This document shows, piece after piece, positions 1-9,743 of a stretch of 64,000 nt of DNA; positions within the stretch are counted from its first letter, which is position 1, and each line of letters begins with the position of its first letter. Under the pieces are notes generated by a model that had not been told where the DNA came from, did no database searches, and saw only the letters and a program-made list of their open reading frames with translations. Origin of the DNA: Sinorhizobium meliloti (GTDB taxonomy: Bacteria; Pseudomonadota; Alphaproteobacteria; Rhizobiales; Rhizobiaceae); NCBI RefSeq assembly GCF_035610345.1, contig NZ_CP141212.1, positions 2,707,001 to 2,771,000 of the forward strand, in the 5' to 3' direction. The position numbers and the translations under genes were made by a program.

Positions 1-37
1 CCGCATTGTCCGGCGGCGATAAGAGAATAGGTGTACC

Positions 38-328
38 ATGTCCCGTAGTTGCGAATTGACCGGCAAGGGCGTCCAGTCGGGCAACAATGTCAGCCATGCC
101 AACAACAAGACCAAGCGCAAGTTCCTGCCGAACCTGTGCAACGTCACGCTGATTTCCGATGCCCTCGGCCAGCGCTTCCGCCTGCGCGTTTCCGCTGCGG
201 CTCTCCGCTCGGTCGAACACCGCGGCGGTCTCGACGCCTTCCTGCTGAAGGCCGACGAGAACGAGCTCAGCATGCGCGCCCGCCTGCTGCGTCGTCAGAT
301 CGTGAAGAAGGCTGCCGAAGCCGCCTGA
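38..328 (+). CDS. rpmB: 50S ribosomal protein L28
   Basis: A 96-residue basic protein that begins [20 protein letters not shown], the typical L28 N-terminus, and keeps the family's internal pattern [19 protein letters not shown]28 is a structural protein of the large ribosomal subunit. The length suits the longer alphaproteobacterial form (about 97 aa). A clear intrinsic terminator follows 30 bases after the stop, so it probably ends its own short transcript. Confidence 0.97.
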   Translation: MSRSCELTGKGVQSGNNVSHANNKTKRKFLPNLCNVTLISDALGQRFRLRVSAAALRSVEHRGGLDAFLLKADENELSMRARLLRRQIVKKAAEAA

Positions 329-359
329 TAGCGCCGGTACTTCTGCCGATATCTTGAAG

Positions 360-391
360 AGGCTTGCGGGTTTACCCGGCAAGCCTTTTTC
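360..391 (+). terminator. Intrinsic terminator of rpmB
   Basis: An 8-bp perfect stem (AGGCTTGC at 360-367, GCAAGCCT at 379-386) is followed by a T tract at 386-390. Confidence 0.85.
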
Positions 392-437
392 TCGTGTCGT
401 CCATCGCCGCGCAAGCACCTGCCTGCGCATCCGTCAA

Positions 438-468
438 CTGGTGGCATAACCCAGGATAAAAAAATGCT
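438..468 (+). promoter_or_regulatory. Candidate preQ1-I riboswitch overlapping the start codon
   Basis: This short leader element fits the preQ1-I H-type pseudoknot. P1 pairs CUGG (438-441) with CCAG (451-454). The loop ends UAAC, putting an unpaired C at 450 where preQ1-I aptamers bind the ligand. An A-rich tail (456-463) follows. P2 could pair GCAU (444-447) with AUGC (464-467), extended by a G-U pair 443/468, so P2 would include the start codon. The likely Shine-Dalgarno AGGA (453-456) shares bases with P1. Ligand binding would hide the start site of a queuosine-precursor transporter. The assignment is by eye only. Confidence 0.7.
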
Positions 469-1102
469 GATCAACCGTACGTTCTACCTTTATGTGACGC
501 TGATGACCTTCGTGGTCGTGGCGTCGAACTTCCTCGTCCAGTATCCGCTCCCCGGTTCGATCGCCGGGATGCAACTGGGCGACCTCCTGACCTGGGGCGC
601 CTTCAGCTATCCCTTCGCCTTCCTCGTCACAGACCTGACCAATCGCCAGTTCGGGCCGCGAATCGCGCGCCGCGTCGTCGTTGCCGGCTTCGCGGTCGCC
701 GTCATACTCTCCGTTCTCGCCGCGACGCCGCGCATCGCGATCGCCTCCGGTTCAGCCTTTCTGGTCGGCCAGCTTCTCGATATCTCGGTCTTCAACCGGC
801 TCAGGCGCCAGACCTGGTGGCAGGCGCCGCTCGCGGGCTCGCTGATCGGTTCGGCCCTCGATACGGCGATGTTCTTCTCTTTCGCCTTCGCCCCGTTCTT
901 CGTGTTCTTGGGTGCCAATGACGGCTTTGCGCTGGAAACCGCGCCCGTTCTCGGCCTGCTCAGCGTCGACGCCCCGCGCTGGATTTCCTGGGCGCTCGGC
1001 GATCTCGCGGTCAAGATCCTCTGCGGTATCGTGCTGCTGCTTCCCTATGGCGCGCTGATGAGCGTCGTCAAACCCATGCCGGCCGTAAAAGCAACGGCCT
1101 GA
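464..1102 (+). CDS. Queuosine precursor transporter (YhhQ/VUT family)
   Basis: A 212-residue, very hydrophobic protein with about six membrane segments and the family signature around FAFLVTDLTNRQFG (residues 51-64). YhhQ-family proteins import preQ0/preQ1 for the queuosine modification of tRNA. The start is ATG 464, with AGGA eight bases upstream inside the candidate preQ1-I riboswitch, which independently supports the substrate. The last residues are polar and poorly conserved. It is convergent with the phytase-like gene. Confidence 0.9.
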   Translation: MLINRTFYLYVTLMTFVVVASNFLVQYPLPGSIAGMQLGDLLTWGAFSYPFAFLVTDLTNRQFGPRIARRVVVAGFAVAVILSVLAATPRIAIASGSAFLVGQLLDISVFNRLRRQTWWQAPLAGSLIGSALDTAMFFSFAFAPFFVFLGANDGFALETAPVLGLLSVDAPRWISWALGDLAVKILCGIVLLLPYGALMSVVKPMPAVKATA

Positions 1103-1175
1103 AACCCTCAGATCACTTCCGCATGCGGAAGTGCGTGGTTCAAAGCATTGGCGCGGCGGGGCATTCGGCCCCGTG

Positions 1176-2168
1176 TCACTTGATCAGCCGGAATTCGAGC
1201 ATCAGGTTTCGCTCGAGGATCGAGTGGTTGTCATCCGAGACCAGGATCACCCGGATCTCGCCGTCAGGCCGCGAGATGACGTCGAGCGCCTCCATATTGT
1301 CGATCTGATAGCTCATGTCCGCTTCGAGCATGACGTCGCCGTCGACCACTGCGCCAGGTCGGATGTCCCCCGCGGCGATACGGCGAACACGCATGCCGAG
1401 ACCGGAGGCGAAATTGAATCGCCGCTCGAGGAGAAGCAGGTCGCCATCCGGCAGAAAGGCGCCGTCGGTTACCGAATAGGGATCCGCGCGCACGACCGTG
1501 AAGGCGCCCTTCATCGGCCCCTCCAATATCCCGGCAAAAAGATTGTCCGCCTTGTCGACGCTGCGCTCGGAGACGACCACGGCCGCGCCGCGAAGCGGGC
1601 CGTTCTTCGGCGCAATCGCGATCGTCTCGATGCCGCCATTGCTGCGCAGCTCTTCGACGGAGAACGGCAGGGTCATCTGCCTCAGGGGACGCGCCTCGGC
1701 GAAGCCGGGATAAGGATAGATTTCGATGCGCGGCGACTGCTCGAAGCTGACGATCGCCTGACCTTCGCGTAGCGCCAGCCCTTCGGAATCGACCCGCCAT
1801 TTCTCGAGCTGAGCTTCGCCCGTCGCGTCGGTCATCGGCGTGACCTTGAGATCGGTGAGCCCCTCGAGCCCGCCGGCATCGTCGCGGATGACGGCCCCCT
1901 CGACCCAATGGCCGGTGTCCATCACCGCGACGAAGGACTGGCCGTCCGGCAGAAACCGGATGGCCGACAGTGCACCGAACAACGGGTTGGCCGACGTCAT
2001 CTCGATGCCGCCCATGAACTCGAGCGCGCCGAAGACCCTTTGACCGGAGCCGACCTTGAACTGGGATATCTGCCGGCTCTTGACCGGAACGATCTCGCGC
2101 GCCGGCTCCGCGCGCGCGACAGCAGCCGAAATCAGCAGGAAAAGCACGGCAAAGTTTCGGCAGAACAT
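1176..2168 (-). CDS. Exported phytase-like/esterase-like protein
   Basis: About 330 residues. The chosen start MFCRNFAVLFLLISAAVARA gives a good signal peptide, with processing after ARA; an upstream in-frame ATG at 2273 would overlap cobT and adds a non-signal sequence. The mature part resembles the 'esterase-like activity of phytase' beta-propeller family (pattern SAIRFLPDGQSFVAVMDTGHW and a repeat-like ending ILVSDDNHS). The enzymatic role is unknown; the family is named from distant phytase similarity. It lies 40 bases downstream of cobT on the same strand but has no evident link to cobalamin synthesis. Confidence 0.8.
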   Translation of the reverse strand: MFCRNFAVLFLLISAAVARAEPAREIVPVKSRQISQFKVGSGQRVFGALEFMGGIEMTSANPLFGALSAIRFLPDGQSFVAVMDTGHWVEGAVIRDDAGGLEGLTDLKVTPMTDATGEAQLEKWRVDSEGLALREGQAIVSFEQSPRIEIYPYPGFAEARPLRQMTLPFSVEELRSNGGIETIAIAPKNGPLRGAAVVVSERSVDKADNLFAGILEGPMKGAFTVVRADPYSVTDGAFLPDGDLLLLERRFNFASGLGMRVRRIAAGDIRPGAVVDGDVMLEADMSYQIDNMEALDVISRPDGEIRVILVSDDNHSILERNLMLEFRLIK

Positions 2169-2208
2169 CTGAAGAATGACCTTACGGGTGGCCGCGGCCG
2201 GAAATCCG

Positions 2209-4104
2209 TTAACCGGCGCGACGTGCTCCGCCCGGGCGGCGGCGCATGCTCTCGTCCTCGAAGAGCGCCGCAAGCTGATCCGTCATCGCCCCTGCCAGTT
2301 CGTCCGCATCGACGATGGTCACGGCGCGGCGATAGTAGCGTGTGACGTCATGGCCGATGCCGATCGCAAGCAGTTCGACCGGCGAGCGCGTCTCGATCTG
2401 CTCGATAACGGCGCGCAGATGCCGCTCGAGGTAATTTCCGGGGTTGACCGAAAGGGTGGAATCGTCGACCGGCGCTCCGTCCGAGATCATCATCAGGATG
2501 CGTCGCTGCTCGGACCGCGCCAGAAGACGATCATGCGCCCACATCAGCGCCTCGCCGTCGATGTTTTCCTTGAGCAGTCCCTCGCGCATCATCAGGCCGA
2601 GATTGCGGCGCGCGCGACGCCAGGGCGCGTCGGCGGACTTGTAGATGATGTGACGCAGGTCGTTGAGGCGGCCCGGCGATTGAGGCTTGCCGCCGGCAAG
2701 CCATTTCTCGCGCGATTGTCCGCCCTTCCACGCCTTGGTCGTGAAACCCAGGATTTCGACTTTCACGCCGCAGCGCTCCAGCGTGCGCGCAAGAATATCG
2801 GCGCAGGTCGCGGCGACGGTGATCGGGCGGCCGCGCATCGAACCGGAATTGTCGATCAGGAGCGTGACGACCGTGTCGCGGAAGTTCGTGTCCTTCTCGC
2901 GTTTGAAGGAGAGCGGCTGCATCGGATCGATGATGATGCGCTGCAGGCGGGCGGAGTCGAGATAGCCCTCTTCGAGATCGAACTCCCAGGAGCGGTTCTG
3001 CTGTGCCATCAGGCGGCGCTGCAGGCGGTTTGCGAGGCGTCCGACCGCGCCCTGGAGATGGGCGAGCTGCTTGTCGAGAAAGGCGCGCAACCGATCGAGT
3101 TCCGCCTCGTCGCAGAGCTCCTCGGAGGCGATGGTTTCGTCGAACTCCCGGGTATAGACGGAATAATCGACCTTCTCGTTGAAATCCGCGAAGGGATGGT
3201 TCGGCCGCTTCACCTCGCCGGGCGTTTCGCTGTCCTCGTCGCTCTCGTCCTGGAGATCGTCGTCGGAAATTTCCGCGCCATCCATCTCGCCTTCTTCCAT
3301 CTGCTCCTCGGCAGACTGGTTTTCGTCGGCGGGCGCGGCGTCGGAGCCTTCTTCCTCGTCGCTGGCGTTTTCGTCCTGCTCCTGGCTGCGCGGCTGGTCC
3401 TCGTCGGTCTCGCTCTCCTGCTCGTCCGGCTCGTTATCGTCCTCGCCGTATTTCTCGGCGACATCCATCGAGGACAGCATGTCGCGCACGACGCGGGCGA
3501 AAGCCTGCTGGTCGTTGATCGTACCCGCCAGATTGCGCATGTCGGGACCGGCCTTCTGCTCGATGAAGTCGCGCCAGAGGTCGAGGACCTGACCAGCCGA
3601 CTCCGGCGGCTTCTCCCCGGTCAATTTCTCGCGCACGAGCAGTGCCACCGCCTCTTCGAGCGGCGCGTCCGCTTGAACGTCGATGGCAGCGAAATTCGCC
3701 TTGCTGTATTTCTCCTCGAGCATGGAGGAGAGGTTGCCCGCCACGCCCGGCATCCTGAGTGCGCCGATCGCCTCGACGCGCGCCTGCTCGACCGCATCGA
3801 AGATCGCCCGCGCGTCCGCCCCTTGCGGCGACATCGTCGCATGGACCCGAGCATCGTGGCAGGCCTTGCGCAGCGCCATGGAATCGCCGAGGCCGCGCGC
3901 CACCGCCAGCTCCTGGCGGGTCGGGCGCTTGGAGAGCTCCGGCAGCCGGATGCGTTCGGCTGTCATTCCGGGCCGCTCATTGGCGAAAGCGACCTCCAGC
4001 TCCGCATCGCCGGCGATCGACCGGATGCAGCCGGAAAGCGCCCGCTTGAACGGTTCGGCGGCGTTTTCCCTCGTAGTCGGTTTCGCCTTGGAATTCGAAC
4101 TCAC
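2209..4104 (-). CDS. cobT: Aerobic cobaltochelatase subunit CobT
   Basis: 631 residues, the usual CobT length. With CobS and CobN it inserts cobalt into hydrogenobyrinic acid a,c-diamide in aerobic cobalamin synthesis. There is an N-terminal region, an acidic Glu/Asp-rich linker (about residues 220-297), and a C-terminal von Willebrand A domain. The domain begins [10 protein letters not shown], with the MIDAS motif DNSGS at 418-422, and carries ISDGAPVDD farther on. It sits 49 bases downstream of cobS, so the two form an operon. cobN is not in the window. Confidence 0.96.
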   Translation of the reverse strand: MSSNSKAKPTTRENAAEPFKRALSGCIRSIAGDAELEVAFANERPGMTAERIRLPELSKRPTRQELAVARGLGDSMALRKACHDARVHATMSPQGADARAIFDAVEQARVEAIGALRMPGVAGNLSSMLEEKYSKANFAAIDVQADAPLEEAVALLVREKLTGEKPPESAGQVLDLWRDFIEQKAGPDMRNLAGTINDQQAFARVVRDMLSSMDVAEKYGEDDNEPDEQESETDEDQPRSQEQDENASDEEEGSDAAPADENQSAEEQMEEGEMDGAEISDDDLQDESDEDSETPGEVKRPNHPFADFNEKVDYSVYTREFDETIASEELCDEAELDRLRAFLDKQLAHLQGAVGRLANRLQRRLMAQQNRSWEFDLEEGYLDSARLQRIIIDPMQPLSFKREKDTNFRDTVVTLLIDNSGSMRGRPITVAATCADILARTLERCGVKVEILGFTTKAWKGGQSREKWLAGGKPQSPGRLNDLRHIIYKSADAPWRRARRNLGLMMREGLLKENIDGEALMWAHDRLLARSEQRRILMMISDGAPVDDSTLSVNPGNYLERHLRAVIEQIETRSPVELLAIGIGHDVTRYYRRAVTIVDADELAGAMTDQLAALFEDESMRRRPGGARRAG

Positions 4105-4153
4105 GACAATTCCTTCTTCAACCGGATCGGCCGTTATGCGAGCACATCGATTT

Positions 4154-5152
4154 TCAGGCGGTCGCTTCCAGCACGATGTTGGCAGCGCTCTCCTTGAGTT
4201 CGACGCCGAAGGCGCGCTGATAATGCTCGGCGACCAGCGCCCGCTCCAGCTCGTCGCACTTGTTGAGGAAAGTCACGCGAAACGCAAAGGCGATGTCGCC
4301 GAAGATATAGGCGTTCTCGGCCCAGGTGATGACTGTACGCGGGCTCATGACGGTCGACAGGTCGCCGTTGATAAAGGCGGCACGGGTCAGGTCGGCGACG
4401 CGGACCATCTTGGAGACCGTTTCGCGGCCCTTGTCGGCGACGAAACCCTTGACCTTGGCGGAAACGATATCGACTTCCTTGTCGTGCGGCAGATAATTGA
4501 GCGCCGTCACGATCGACCAGCGGTCCATCTGGGCCTGGTTGATCTGCTGCGTACCGTGATAGAGGCCGGTCGTGTCGCCGAGACCGACGGTGTTTGCCGT
4601 CGCAAACAATCGGAAGGCCGGGTGCGGGCGGATGACGCGGCTCTGGTCGAGCAGCGTCAGGCGGCCGGAGGACTCCAGCACGCGCTGGATCACGAACATG
4701 ACGTCCGGCCGGCCGGCATCATATTCGTCGAAGACGAGCGCGACATTGTGCTGATAGGCCCAGGGCAGAATGCCGTCCTTGAACTCGGTCACCTGAAGCC
4801 CGTCCTTGACGACGATCGCGTCCTTGCCGACGAGATCGATGCGGCTGACATGGCTGTCGAGGTTGACGCGCACGCATGGCCAGTTGAGCCGCGCCGCGAC
4901 CTGCTCGATATGGGTCGACTTGCCGGTGCCGTGATAACCGGAAACCATCACGCGCCGGTTGTGGGCGAAGCCGGCGAGAATGGCGAGCGTCGTCTCGCGA
5001 TCGAAGAGGTAGTCCGGGTCGATTTCGGGCACATAGGCATCGCCCTTCGAATAGGCCGGAACGCGCAAATCCGTGTCGATGCCGAAAGCCTCCCGGACAG
5101 AGACCGTCGTGTCGGGGAGGTTGGAAATGTCGAGGTCAATCTTGCTCATCAT
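4154..5152 (-). CDS. cobS: Aerobic cobaltochelatase subunit CobS
   Basis: 332 residues, matching CobS. It is an AAA+ ATPase with Walker [10 protein letters not shown] (about 72-80) and Walker [10 protein letters not shown]. It forms the hexameric motor that works with CobT to drive CobN in cobalt insertion. Two adjacent ATGs (5150-5152 and 5147-5149) follow a GGAG; the second has the better spacing (5 nt), the first gives the canonical length. An extended in-frame start at 5179 is unlikely. No cobalamin riboswitch is visible upstream. Confidence 0.95.
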   Translation of the reverse strand: MMSKIDLDISNLPDTTVSVREAFGIDTDLRVPAYSKGDAYVPEIDPDYLFDRETTLAILAGFAHNRRVMVSGYHGTGKSTHIEQVAARLNWPCVRVNLDSHVSRIDLVGKDAIVVKDGLQVTEFKDGILPWAYQHNVALVFDEYDAGRPDVMFVIQRVLESSGRLTLLDQSRVIRPHPAFRLFATANTVGLGDTTGLYHGTQQINQAQMDRWSIVTALNYLPHDKEVDIVSAKVKGFVADKGRETVSKMVRVADLTRAAFINGDLSTVMSPRTVITWAENAYIFGDIAFAFRVTFLNKCDELERALVAEHYQRAFGVELKESAANIVLEATA

Positions 5153-5224
5153 AACTCCAGAGCGGACGCCCGCCGGCACCCGCGCATTCGCCTGCAGATA
5201 GTGCTTCTGTCATAATCCGGGTTG

Positions 5225-5851
5225 TTAGCAGAAACCAGCCTGTTTTAACAATTGGTAGGCTTGAATAACCGCCCGGAAGCGGTCTTCCGATCCCCTGTCT
5301 CCGCCATTTGCGTCGGGGTGGTGCTTCTTGACGAGCTCCTTGTATGCCGCCTTGATGTCGGCGGTCGTCGCCGAGGCCGCAAGGCCCAGCGTCTCGAAGG
5401 CCTTCGCCTCGAGCGTCTTCAGCTTGCGCAGGCGCGGCTCGTGCCGTGCCTGTCGGGCGCGCGCCTCGTTGAAAAATCCGAAAGGATCTCGCATGCGCGC
5501 CTGTGCGCCGGCGGAGCCGGAACGCGTCTGCGACTGTGTCGGGCCGTTGCGGGCGCTCTTGTTGACGCCGACCGTCCAGGTCGGACGATGGCCGGTCACC
5601 GCTTCCTTCTGGTAGCGGGCGATCTCGGTGTCGGAGAGGCCGGAAAAATAATTGTAGCCCTTGTTGTACTCCTTCACATGCTCGAAGCAGAACATGAAAT
5701 ATTCGCCCTCGGCATTGCGCCCGACGGGAGCCCGATGGACCGCCGTCTTGTCGCAGCCATCCCATTGGCACACCGGCGCGGACGGCTCCACGCGCGCTTG
5801 ACCCCGGGGGCGCGTTCGGATGCGGTCGAAATATTTTGAATCGAGCTTCAT
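5225..5851 (-). CDS. J-domain (DnaJ-like) protein
   Basis: About 208 residues from ATG 5851 (MKLDSKYFDRIRTRPRGQ). A Cys/His-containing N-terminal part (CQWDGCDKTAVH, then FCFEHVKEYNKGYNYF) precedes a C-terminal J domain. That domain has AYKELVKKHHPDANGGD, with the HPD tripeptide needed to stimulate DnaK-type ATPases. The Cys pairs might bind a metal, but this is inference. It is a conserved rhizobial co-chaperone-like protein of unknown client, divergent from bolA, with its stop 72 bases before the cobS start. Confidence 0.88.
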   Translation of the reverse strand: MKLDSKYFDRIRTRPRGQARVEPSAPVCQWDGCDKTAVHRAPVGRNAEGEYFMFCFEHVKEYNKGYNYFSGLSDTEIARYQKEAVTGHRPTWTVGVNKSARNGPTQSQTRSGSAGAQARMRDPFGFFNEARARQARHEPRLRKLKTLEAKAFETLGLAASATTADIKAAYKELVKKHHPDANGGDRGSEDRFRAVIQAYQLLKQAGFC

Positions 5852-5999
5852 GACGCACATTATGGGGTTTGCAGAGGGCCACAACAAGAATTGACAAAAC
5901 GGAATGTTGCTGGCTTTGTGCGGGCATTTTGCATTGCGCGGATGATGCTGCCGCCTGGCTCCAGCCCCCGCAACAAAACAGGGAAATGGGACTGAAAAT

Positions 6000-6281
6000 A
6001 TGTCGCTGCAACGCCGCATCGAAGAGAAGCTCGTGGAAGCCTTCCATCCCGAGCGGCTGATGGTGATCAATGAGAGCGGTCAGCATGCCGGTCACCAGCC
6101 GGAATTCGACGGCGGCGGCGAAACGCATATGCGCGTCCGCATCGTTTCGAGCGCCTTTACCGGCATGAGCCGTGTGGCGCGCCATCGCGCGATAAACGAT
6201 CTGCTGAAGCCGGAGCTCGATGCCGGCCTCCATGCTTTGGCGGTGGAACCCGCAGCGCCGGGGGAACCGACGCGGTGGTGA
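6000..6281 (+). CDS. BolA family protein
   Basis: 93 residues from MSLQRRIEEKLVEAFHPERL with the BolA core: THMRVRIVSSAFTGMSRVARHR contributes the conserved histidine and the FxGxxxxxRHR loop. BolA proteins pair with monothiol glutaredoxins in iron-sulfur cluster handling. It is transcribed divergently from the J-domain gene across a 148-bp gap. The C-terminal tail after LHALAVEP is variable in the family. Confidence 0.93.
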   Translation: MSLQRRIEEKLVEAFHPERLMVINESGQHAGHQPEFDGGGETHMRVRIVSSAFTGMSRVARHRAINDLLKPELDAGLHALAVEPAAPGEPTRW

Positions 6282-6341
6282 AGTGCAAAAGGCAGAGGGT
6301 GCGTCGCTGAGCCGCCGTTGCGCACGTCTCTTTGAAGTGCC

Positions 6342-7646
6342 CTAACCCACCTGCCCCTCGTCCTCGGCCGCGCGGATGCGCAGCTTGGTGATCCGGTTCT
6401 TCACGCGCTTCATCACGGTGAAACGCTTCCCATAGAACGTGAAAGCCTGCCGTTCCTCCGGAATGCTCTTCGATTCATGGATCACGAGGCCGGCAACTGT
6501 CGTCGCCTCCTCGTCCGGCAACGACCAGTCCAGCGCCCGGTTGAGGTCGCGGATCGGCACGGAACCATCGACGACGATCGAACCGTCGGCTTCCTGACGT
6601 ACGCCCTGGATGTCGATGTCGTGCTCGTCGGCAATGTCGCCGACGATCTCTTCGAGAATATCCTCCAGCGTGACGAGCCCCTGCACCTGGCCGTATTCGT
6701 CGACCACAATGGCAAGATGCAGCTTGCGGCGCAGGAAGGCATTGAGCTGGTCTTTGAGATTGGTCGAATCCGGAACGAACCAGGGTTTCTGCGCGATCTT
6801 GACGATATCGAGCGTCTCGGGCTCCACATTCGGCTCGGCGAGCGCCCGGAGCAGGTCCTTGGAATGGACGACGCCGATGATGTTGTCGGCCGAGCCGCGC
6901 CACAACGGCAGGCGTGTAAACGGACTTTCGAGGATCTCGCGCACGCAGGTCTGGGGCGGGTCATCCGCATTGATCGCCCGCATGCCTGTCCGGTGGATCA
7001 TGACGTCGGAAACTTCGAGCTCGCCGAGATCGAGCACCCCGCCGAGCCGGTCGCGGTCCGCCTTGATGACCGACCCTTCGCGGTGGAGCAGATTGACCGC
7101 GCCGCGCAGTTCCTCATGCGCGGTGAGCATCGGCAAGTCGGAAGAAAGATTGATGCCGAAGAGGTGCAGGATGCGTCTGACGATTGCGTTGACGAGGGAG
7201 GATACCGGACCCACGACGACAACGAAGGGGCGGACCCAAGGCGCAACCGCCAGCGCAAACCGGTCCGGCGACGCGATCGCCCAGCTCTTCGGCAGGACCT
7301 CGGAGAAGATGACGAGCAGTACCGTCATGGCGACGGTGGCGATCGCCACGCCCGAATCGCCGAAGAGGCCGATCAGCAGGCTCGTCGTCAGCGACGAGGC
7401 GAGAATGTTGACGAGGTTGTTGCCGATGAGCAGCGTCCCGATCAGACGGTCGCGGCGCTCGATCAGCCGGGTGACCATGCCGGCCCGCTCATCGCCGTTG
7501 TTCTCCAGCGTATGCATCCGCGAGCGCGAGGCCGCGGTCAGCGCCGTCTCCGAGCCGGAGAAAAAGGCGGAAATAACGAGAAGGGAAATAACGGAAAGCA
7601 GCGACAGCCAATATTCCGTCAGAAAGCCCAGTAGCACATCGGTCAT
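6342..7646 (-). CDS. HlyC/CorC-type membrane protein (DUF21-CBS-CorC)
   Basis: 434 residues. The N-terminal DUF21/CNNM-like region has about four membrane segments (residues 10-170). A pair of CBS domains follows (around [11 protein letters not shown] and [20 protein letters not shown]), then a C-terminal CorC_HlyC domain. Members are implicated in divalent-cation efflux; the name haemolysin is historical. The start ATG overlaps the aroB stop by four bases, so aroK-aroB and this gene form one operon. Confidence 0.92.
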   Translation of the reverse strand: MTDVLLGFLTEYWLSLLSVISLLVISAFFSGSETALTAASRSRMHTLENNGDERAGMVTRLIERRDRLIGTLLIGNNLVNILASSLTTSLLIGLFGDSGVAIATVAMTVLLVIFSEVLPKSWAIASPDRFALAVAPWVRPFVVVVGPVSSLVNAIVRRILHLFGINLSSDLPMLTAHEELRGAVNLLHREGSVIKADRDRLGGVLDLGELEVSDVMIHRTGMRAINADDPPQTCVREILESPFTRLPLWRGSADNIIGVVHSKDLLRALAEPNVEPETLDIVKIAQKPWFVPDSTNLKDQLNAFLRRKLHLAIVVDEYGQVQGLVTLEDILEEIVGDIADEHDIDIQGVRQEADGSIVVDGSVPIRDLNRALDWSLPDEEATTVAGLVIHESKSIPEERQAFTFYGKRFTVMKRVKNRITKLRIRAAEDEGQVG

Positions 7647-8776
7647 CGCGGGTGCTTTTCCGTAAGAAAGCTCAACACCTCCGAGGAGGGCACGTCGTCT
7701 GCCACGAAGGACTGGCCGATGCCCCTCGTAAGGATGAAGGTGAGCTTGCCTCCCTTCACCTTCTTGTCCTGGGCGATCGCCTCCATCAGCCGATCGGCCG
7801 GCGGCAACGCCCCGGGAATGTCGGCCAGGCGCGTCGGCAGGCCGACGGTTTTCAGATGGGCCTCCACGCGCCGCGCATCGTCAGGGCTCGCGAGATTCAT
7901 CCGGGCTGAGAACTCATGCGCCAGAACCATGCCGATCGCAACGCCCTCCCCATGCACCAGCCGCTTGCTGTCGTAATCGGTGGCGGCCTCCAGCGCATGG
8001 CCGAAGGTATGGCCGAGATTGAGGAGGGCGCGACGTCCGTTTTCGCGCTCGTCCGCGGCAACGACGTCAGCCTTTGCCTGGCAGCTGACGGCAATCGCCT
8101 CGATCCGGGCTGGTCCGCCTGCAAAAACCGCCTGCCAGTTTTCCTCGAGCCATTCGAAGAAATCCGGCTTGTCGATCAGGCCGTATTTCGCGACCTCGGC
8201 ATAGCCTGCGCGGAACTCGCGCGGGCTCAGCGTGTCGAGCGCGGCGGTATCGGCGAGGACGAGGTCCGGCTGATGGAAGACGCCGATCAGGTTCTTGCCG
8301 TGCGGCGAATTGATCCCTGTCTTCCCCCCGACCGAGGAATCGACCTGCGCCAGCAGCGATGTCGGAATCTGGATGAAGCGCGAACCGCGGCGGACGATAC
8401 CGGCGGCAAAGCCGGTAAGATCGCCGATCACGCCGCCGCCGAGCGCGATCACCGCGTCGTTGCGCTCGATTCTGGCGCCGAGGATGGCCTCGCAAACCGG
8501 GATCAGGTGTTCGAAGCTCTTGGTCTTCTCGCCTGCCGGCAGGATCAGGGAGACGGCCTCGATGCCGCTTTCCCCGAGGCTCGCCATAAGCGGTTCGAGG
8601 TAGCGGGGCGCGACGTTCTCGTCGGTGATAACCGCCATCTTCCGGCCCTTGAGCCGGGAAGCGACCTCCCGGCCTGCCGCGGCGATCAGACCGGGGCCGA
8701 TGAGAATATCGTAGGAACGCTCTGCGAGATCGACGCGGACCCTGCGCTCGGCGGTTGGCATCACATGGCTGGTCAT
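7643..8776 (-). CDS. aroB: 3-dehydroquinate synthase
   Basis: 377 residues. AroB converts DAHP to 3-dehydroquinate, the second shikimate step, in the cytoplasm with NAD and a divalent metal. Family motifs are plain: [16 protein letters not shown] (NAD loop), [13 protein letters not shown], the zinc-ligand region [11 protein letters not shown] and HGEGVAIGM. It lies four bases downstream of aroK and overlaps the next gene by four bases. Confidence 0.97.
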   Translation of the reverse strand: MTSHVMPTAERRVRVDLAERSYDILIGPGLIAAAGREVASRLKGRKMAVITDENVAPRYLEPLMASLGESGIEAVSLILPAGEKTKSFEHLIPVCEAILGARIERNDAVIALGGGVIGDLTGFAAGIVRRGSRFIQIPTSLLAQVDSSVGGKTGINSPHGKNLIGVFHQPDLVLADTAALDTLSPREFRAGYAEVAKYGLIDKPDFFEWLEENWQAVFAGGPARIEAIAVSCQAKADVVAADERENGRRALLNLGHTFGHALEAATDYDSKRLVHGEGVAIGMVLAHEFSARMNLASPDDARRVEAHLKTVGLPTRLADIPGALPPADRLMEAIAQDKKVKGGKLTFILTRGIGQSFVADDVPSSEVLSFLTEKHPR

Positions 8777-8780
8777 GGCT

Positions 8781-9359
8781 TCAGGCTTTCTGATGATCGG
8801 CGATGGCGGCGAGAACCTCCTCGACCATCGCTTCCTTTTTCACATCGCGCGAGAGAACGGTCAGGTCCGCCTCGGCATAGATCGGATAGCGCGCGCGCAT
8901 CAGGTTCTCGAGCGTCTGCTTCGGATTCTCGGTCTTCAGAAGCGGCCGCGTGTCGCGCTTGTTCACCCGCTCCCATAGCACGTCCAGGTCGGCGTTGAGC
9001 CATATGGTGAGGCCGCCCTTCTTGATATGCCGCCGCGAGCGCTCATTGATATAGGCGCCGCCGCCGGTCGACACCACCCGCGGGCCGGACCTGAGCAGGC
9101 GCTTCAGCACGCGCGCTTCCAGCGCCCGGAACTCTTCCTCGCCGTAGGTCGCGAAGAGATCGCTGACCGTCATGCGCGAGACCCGCTCGATCTCGTGGTC
9201 GGAATCGACGAAAGGAACGCCAAGCGCCTGGGCGGTCAGCCGACCGATTGCCGATTTACCCGCCCCCATCAGGCCGATGAAAACGAGATTACGCTTACCG
9301 AGAGTGCGCTTCGCCCTTTCGGCCAGCGTCGCGGAAACCGGTTCGGTCACATCGTTCAT
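8781..9359 (-). CDS. aroK: Shikimate kinase
   Basis: 192 residues. Walker [13 protein letters not shown], the shikimate-binding DSDHEIE, STGGGAY, and a lid arginine in RDTRPLL identify an ATP-dependent shikimate 3-kinase. It has the slightly extended N-terminus common in Rhizobiales. It is first in the aroK-aroB unit. The 234-bp gap to the divergent small ORF holds its promoter. Confidence 0.96.
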   Translation of the reverse strand: MNDVTEPVSATLAERAKRTLGKRNLVFIGLMGAGKSAIGRLTAQALGVPFVDSDHEIERVSRMTVSDLFATYGEEEFRALEARVLKRLLRSGPRVVSTGGGAYINERSRRHIKKGGLTIWLNADLDVLWERVNKRDTRPLLKTENPKQTLENLMRARYPIYAEADLTVLSRDVKKEAMVEEVLAAIADHQKA

Positions 9360-9593
9360 TGCGCTTCAAATTCCCCATTCCTCTCCGGTATCGACAAAAC
9401 GGCGGGGAGCGTCAAGCCGTCGCTTGGTGTCGCGCGGGCTTCTTGAACTTCAGGGCGGGCCCGTTCATATAGATCACGCATCCGCGCCAGCGAAACGCCC
9501 TGCTCGACTGCAGCGATCGTGGTAACGCTTCGAACAGACGGCATGATCCGATGCCGTACCGTTCCTTTCCGGCGCCATGCAGAGGAGACTTGA

Positions 9594-9743
9594 ATGCCCA
9601 CCCTCTTCCGCTTCCTGTTCATCTGCGCCGTCGGGGCCGGCATGGTCTATGGCGCGATGGTGGCGCTCGTCACTTTCGTCGACCCGGTTGAGCGGGACGT
9701 GACGGTGCGCATTCCCTCGGAACGGGTCAACAAGCCGCAATGA
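9594..9743 (+). CDS. Small single-pass membrane protein coupled to xerD
   Basis: A 49-residue ORF beginning [20 protein letters not shown] and ending SERVNKPQ. It has one hydrophobic segment (about residues 4-29) and a charged tail. GAGGAG lies eight bases before the ATG, and its TGA overlaps the xerD ATG in an ATGA four-base overlap, which strongly suggests translation and coupling. Function unknown. An inverted repeat (ACGGCAT at 9538-9544, ATGCCGT at 9551-9557) lies upstream and could be regulatory. Confidence 0.75.
   Translation: MPTLFRFLFICAVGAGMVYGAMVALVTFVDPVERDVTVRIPSERVNKPQ

Noticed and set aside
2176..4197. 673-codon plus-strand open frame opposite cobT
   Set aside because: It mirrors cobT codon structure on the other strand, has no recognisable domain or ribosome-binding site, and is a GC-rich shadow.
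3683..5215. 510-codon plus-strand frame spanning cobT and cobS
   Set aside because: It crosses two well-supported minus-strand genes and shows no family.
5153..5224. Cobalamin riboswitch before cobS
   Set aside because: The gap is 72 bases and lacks a B12-box or long leader.
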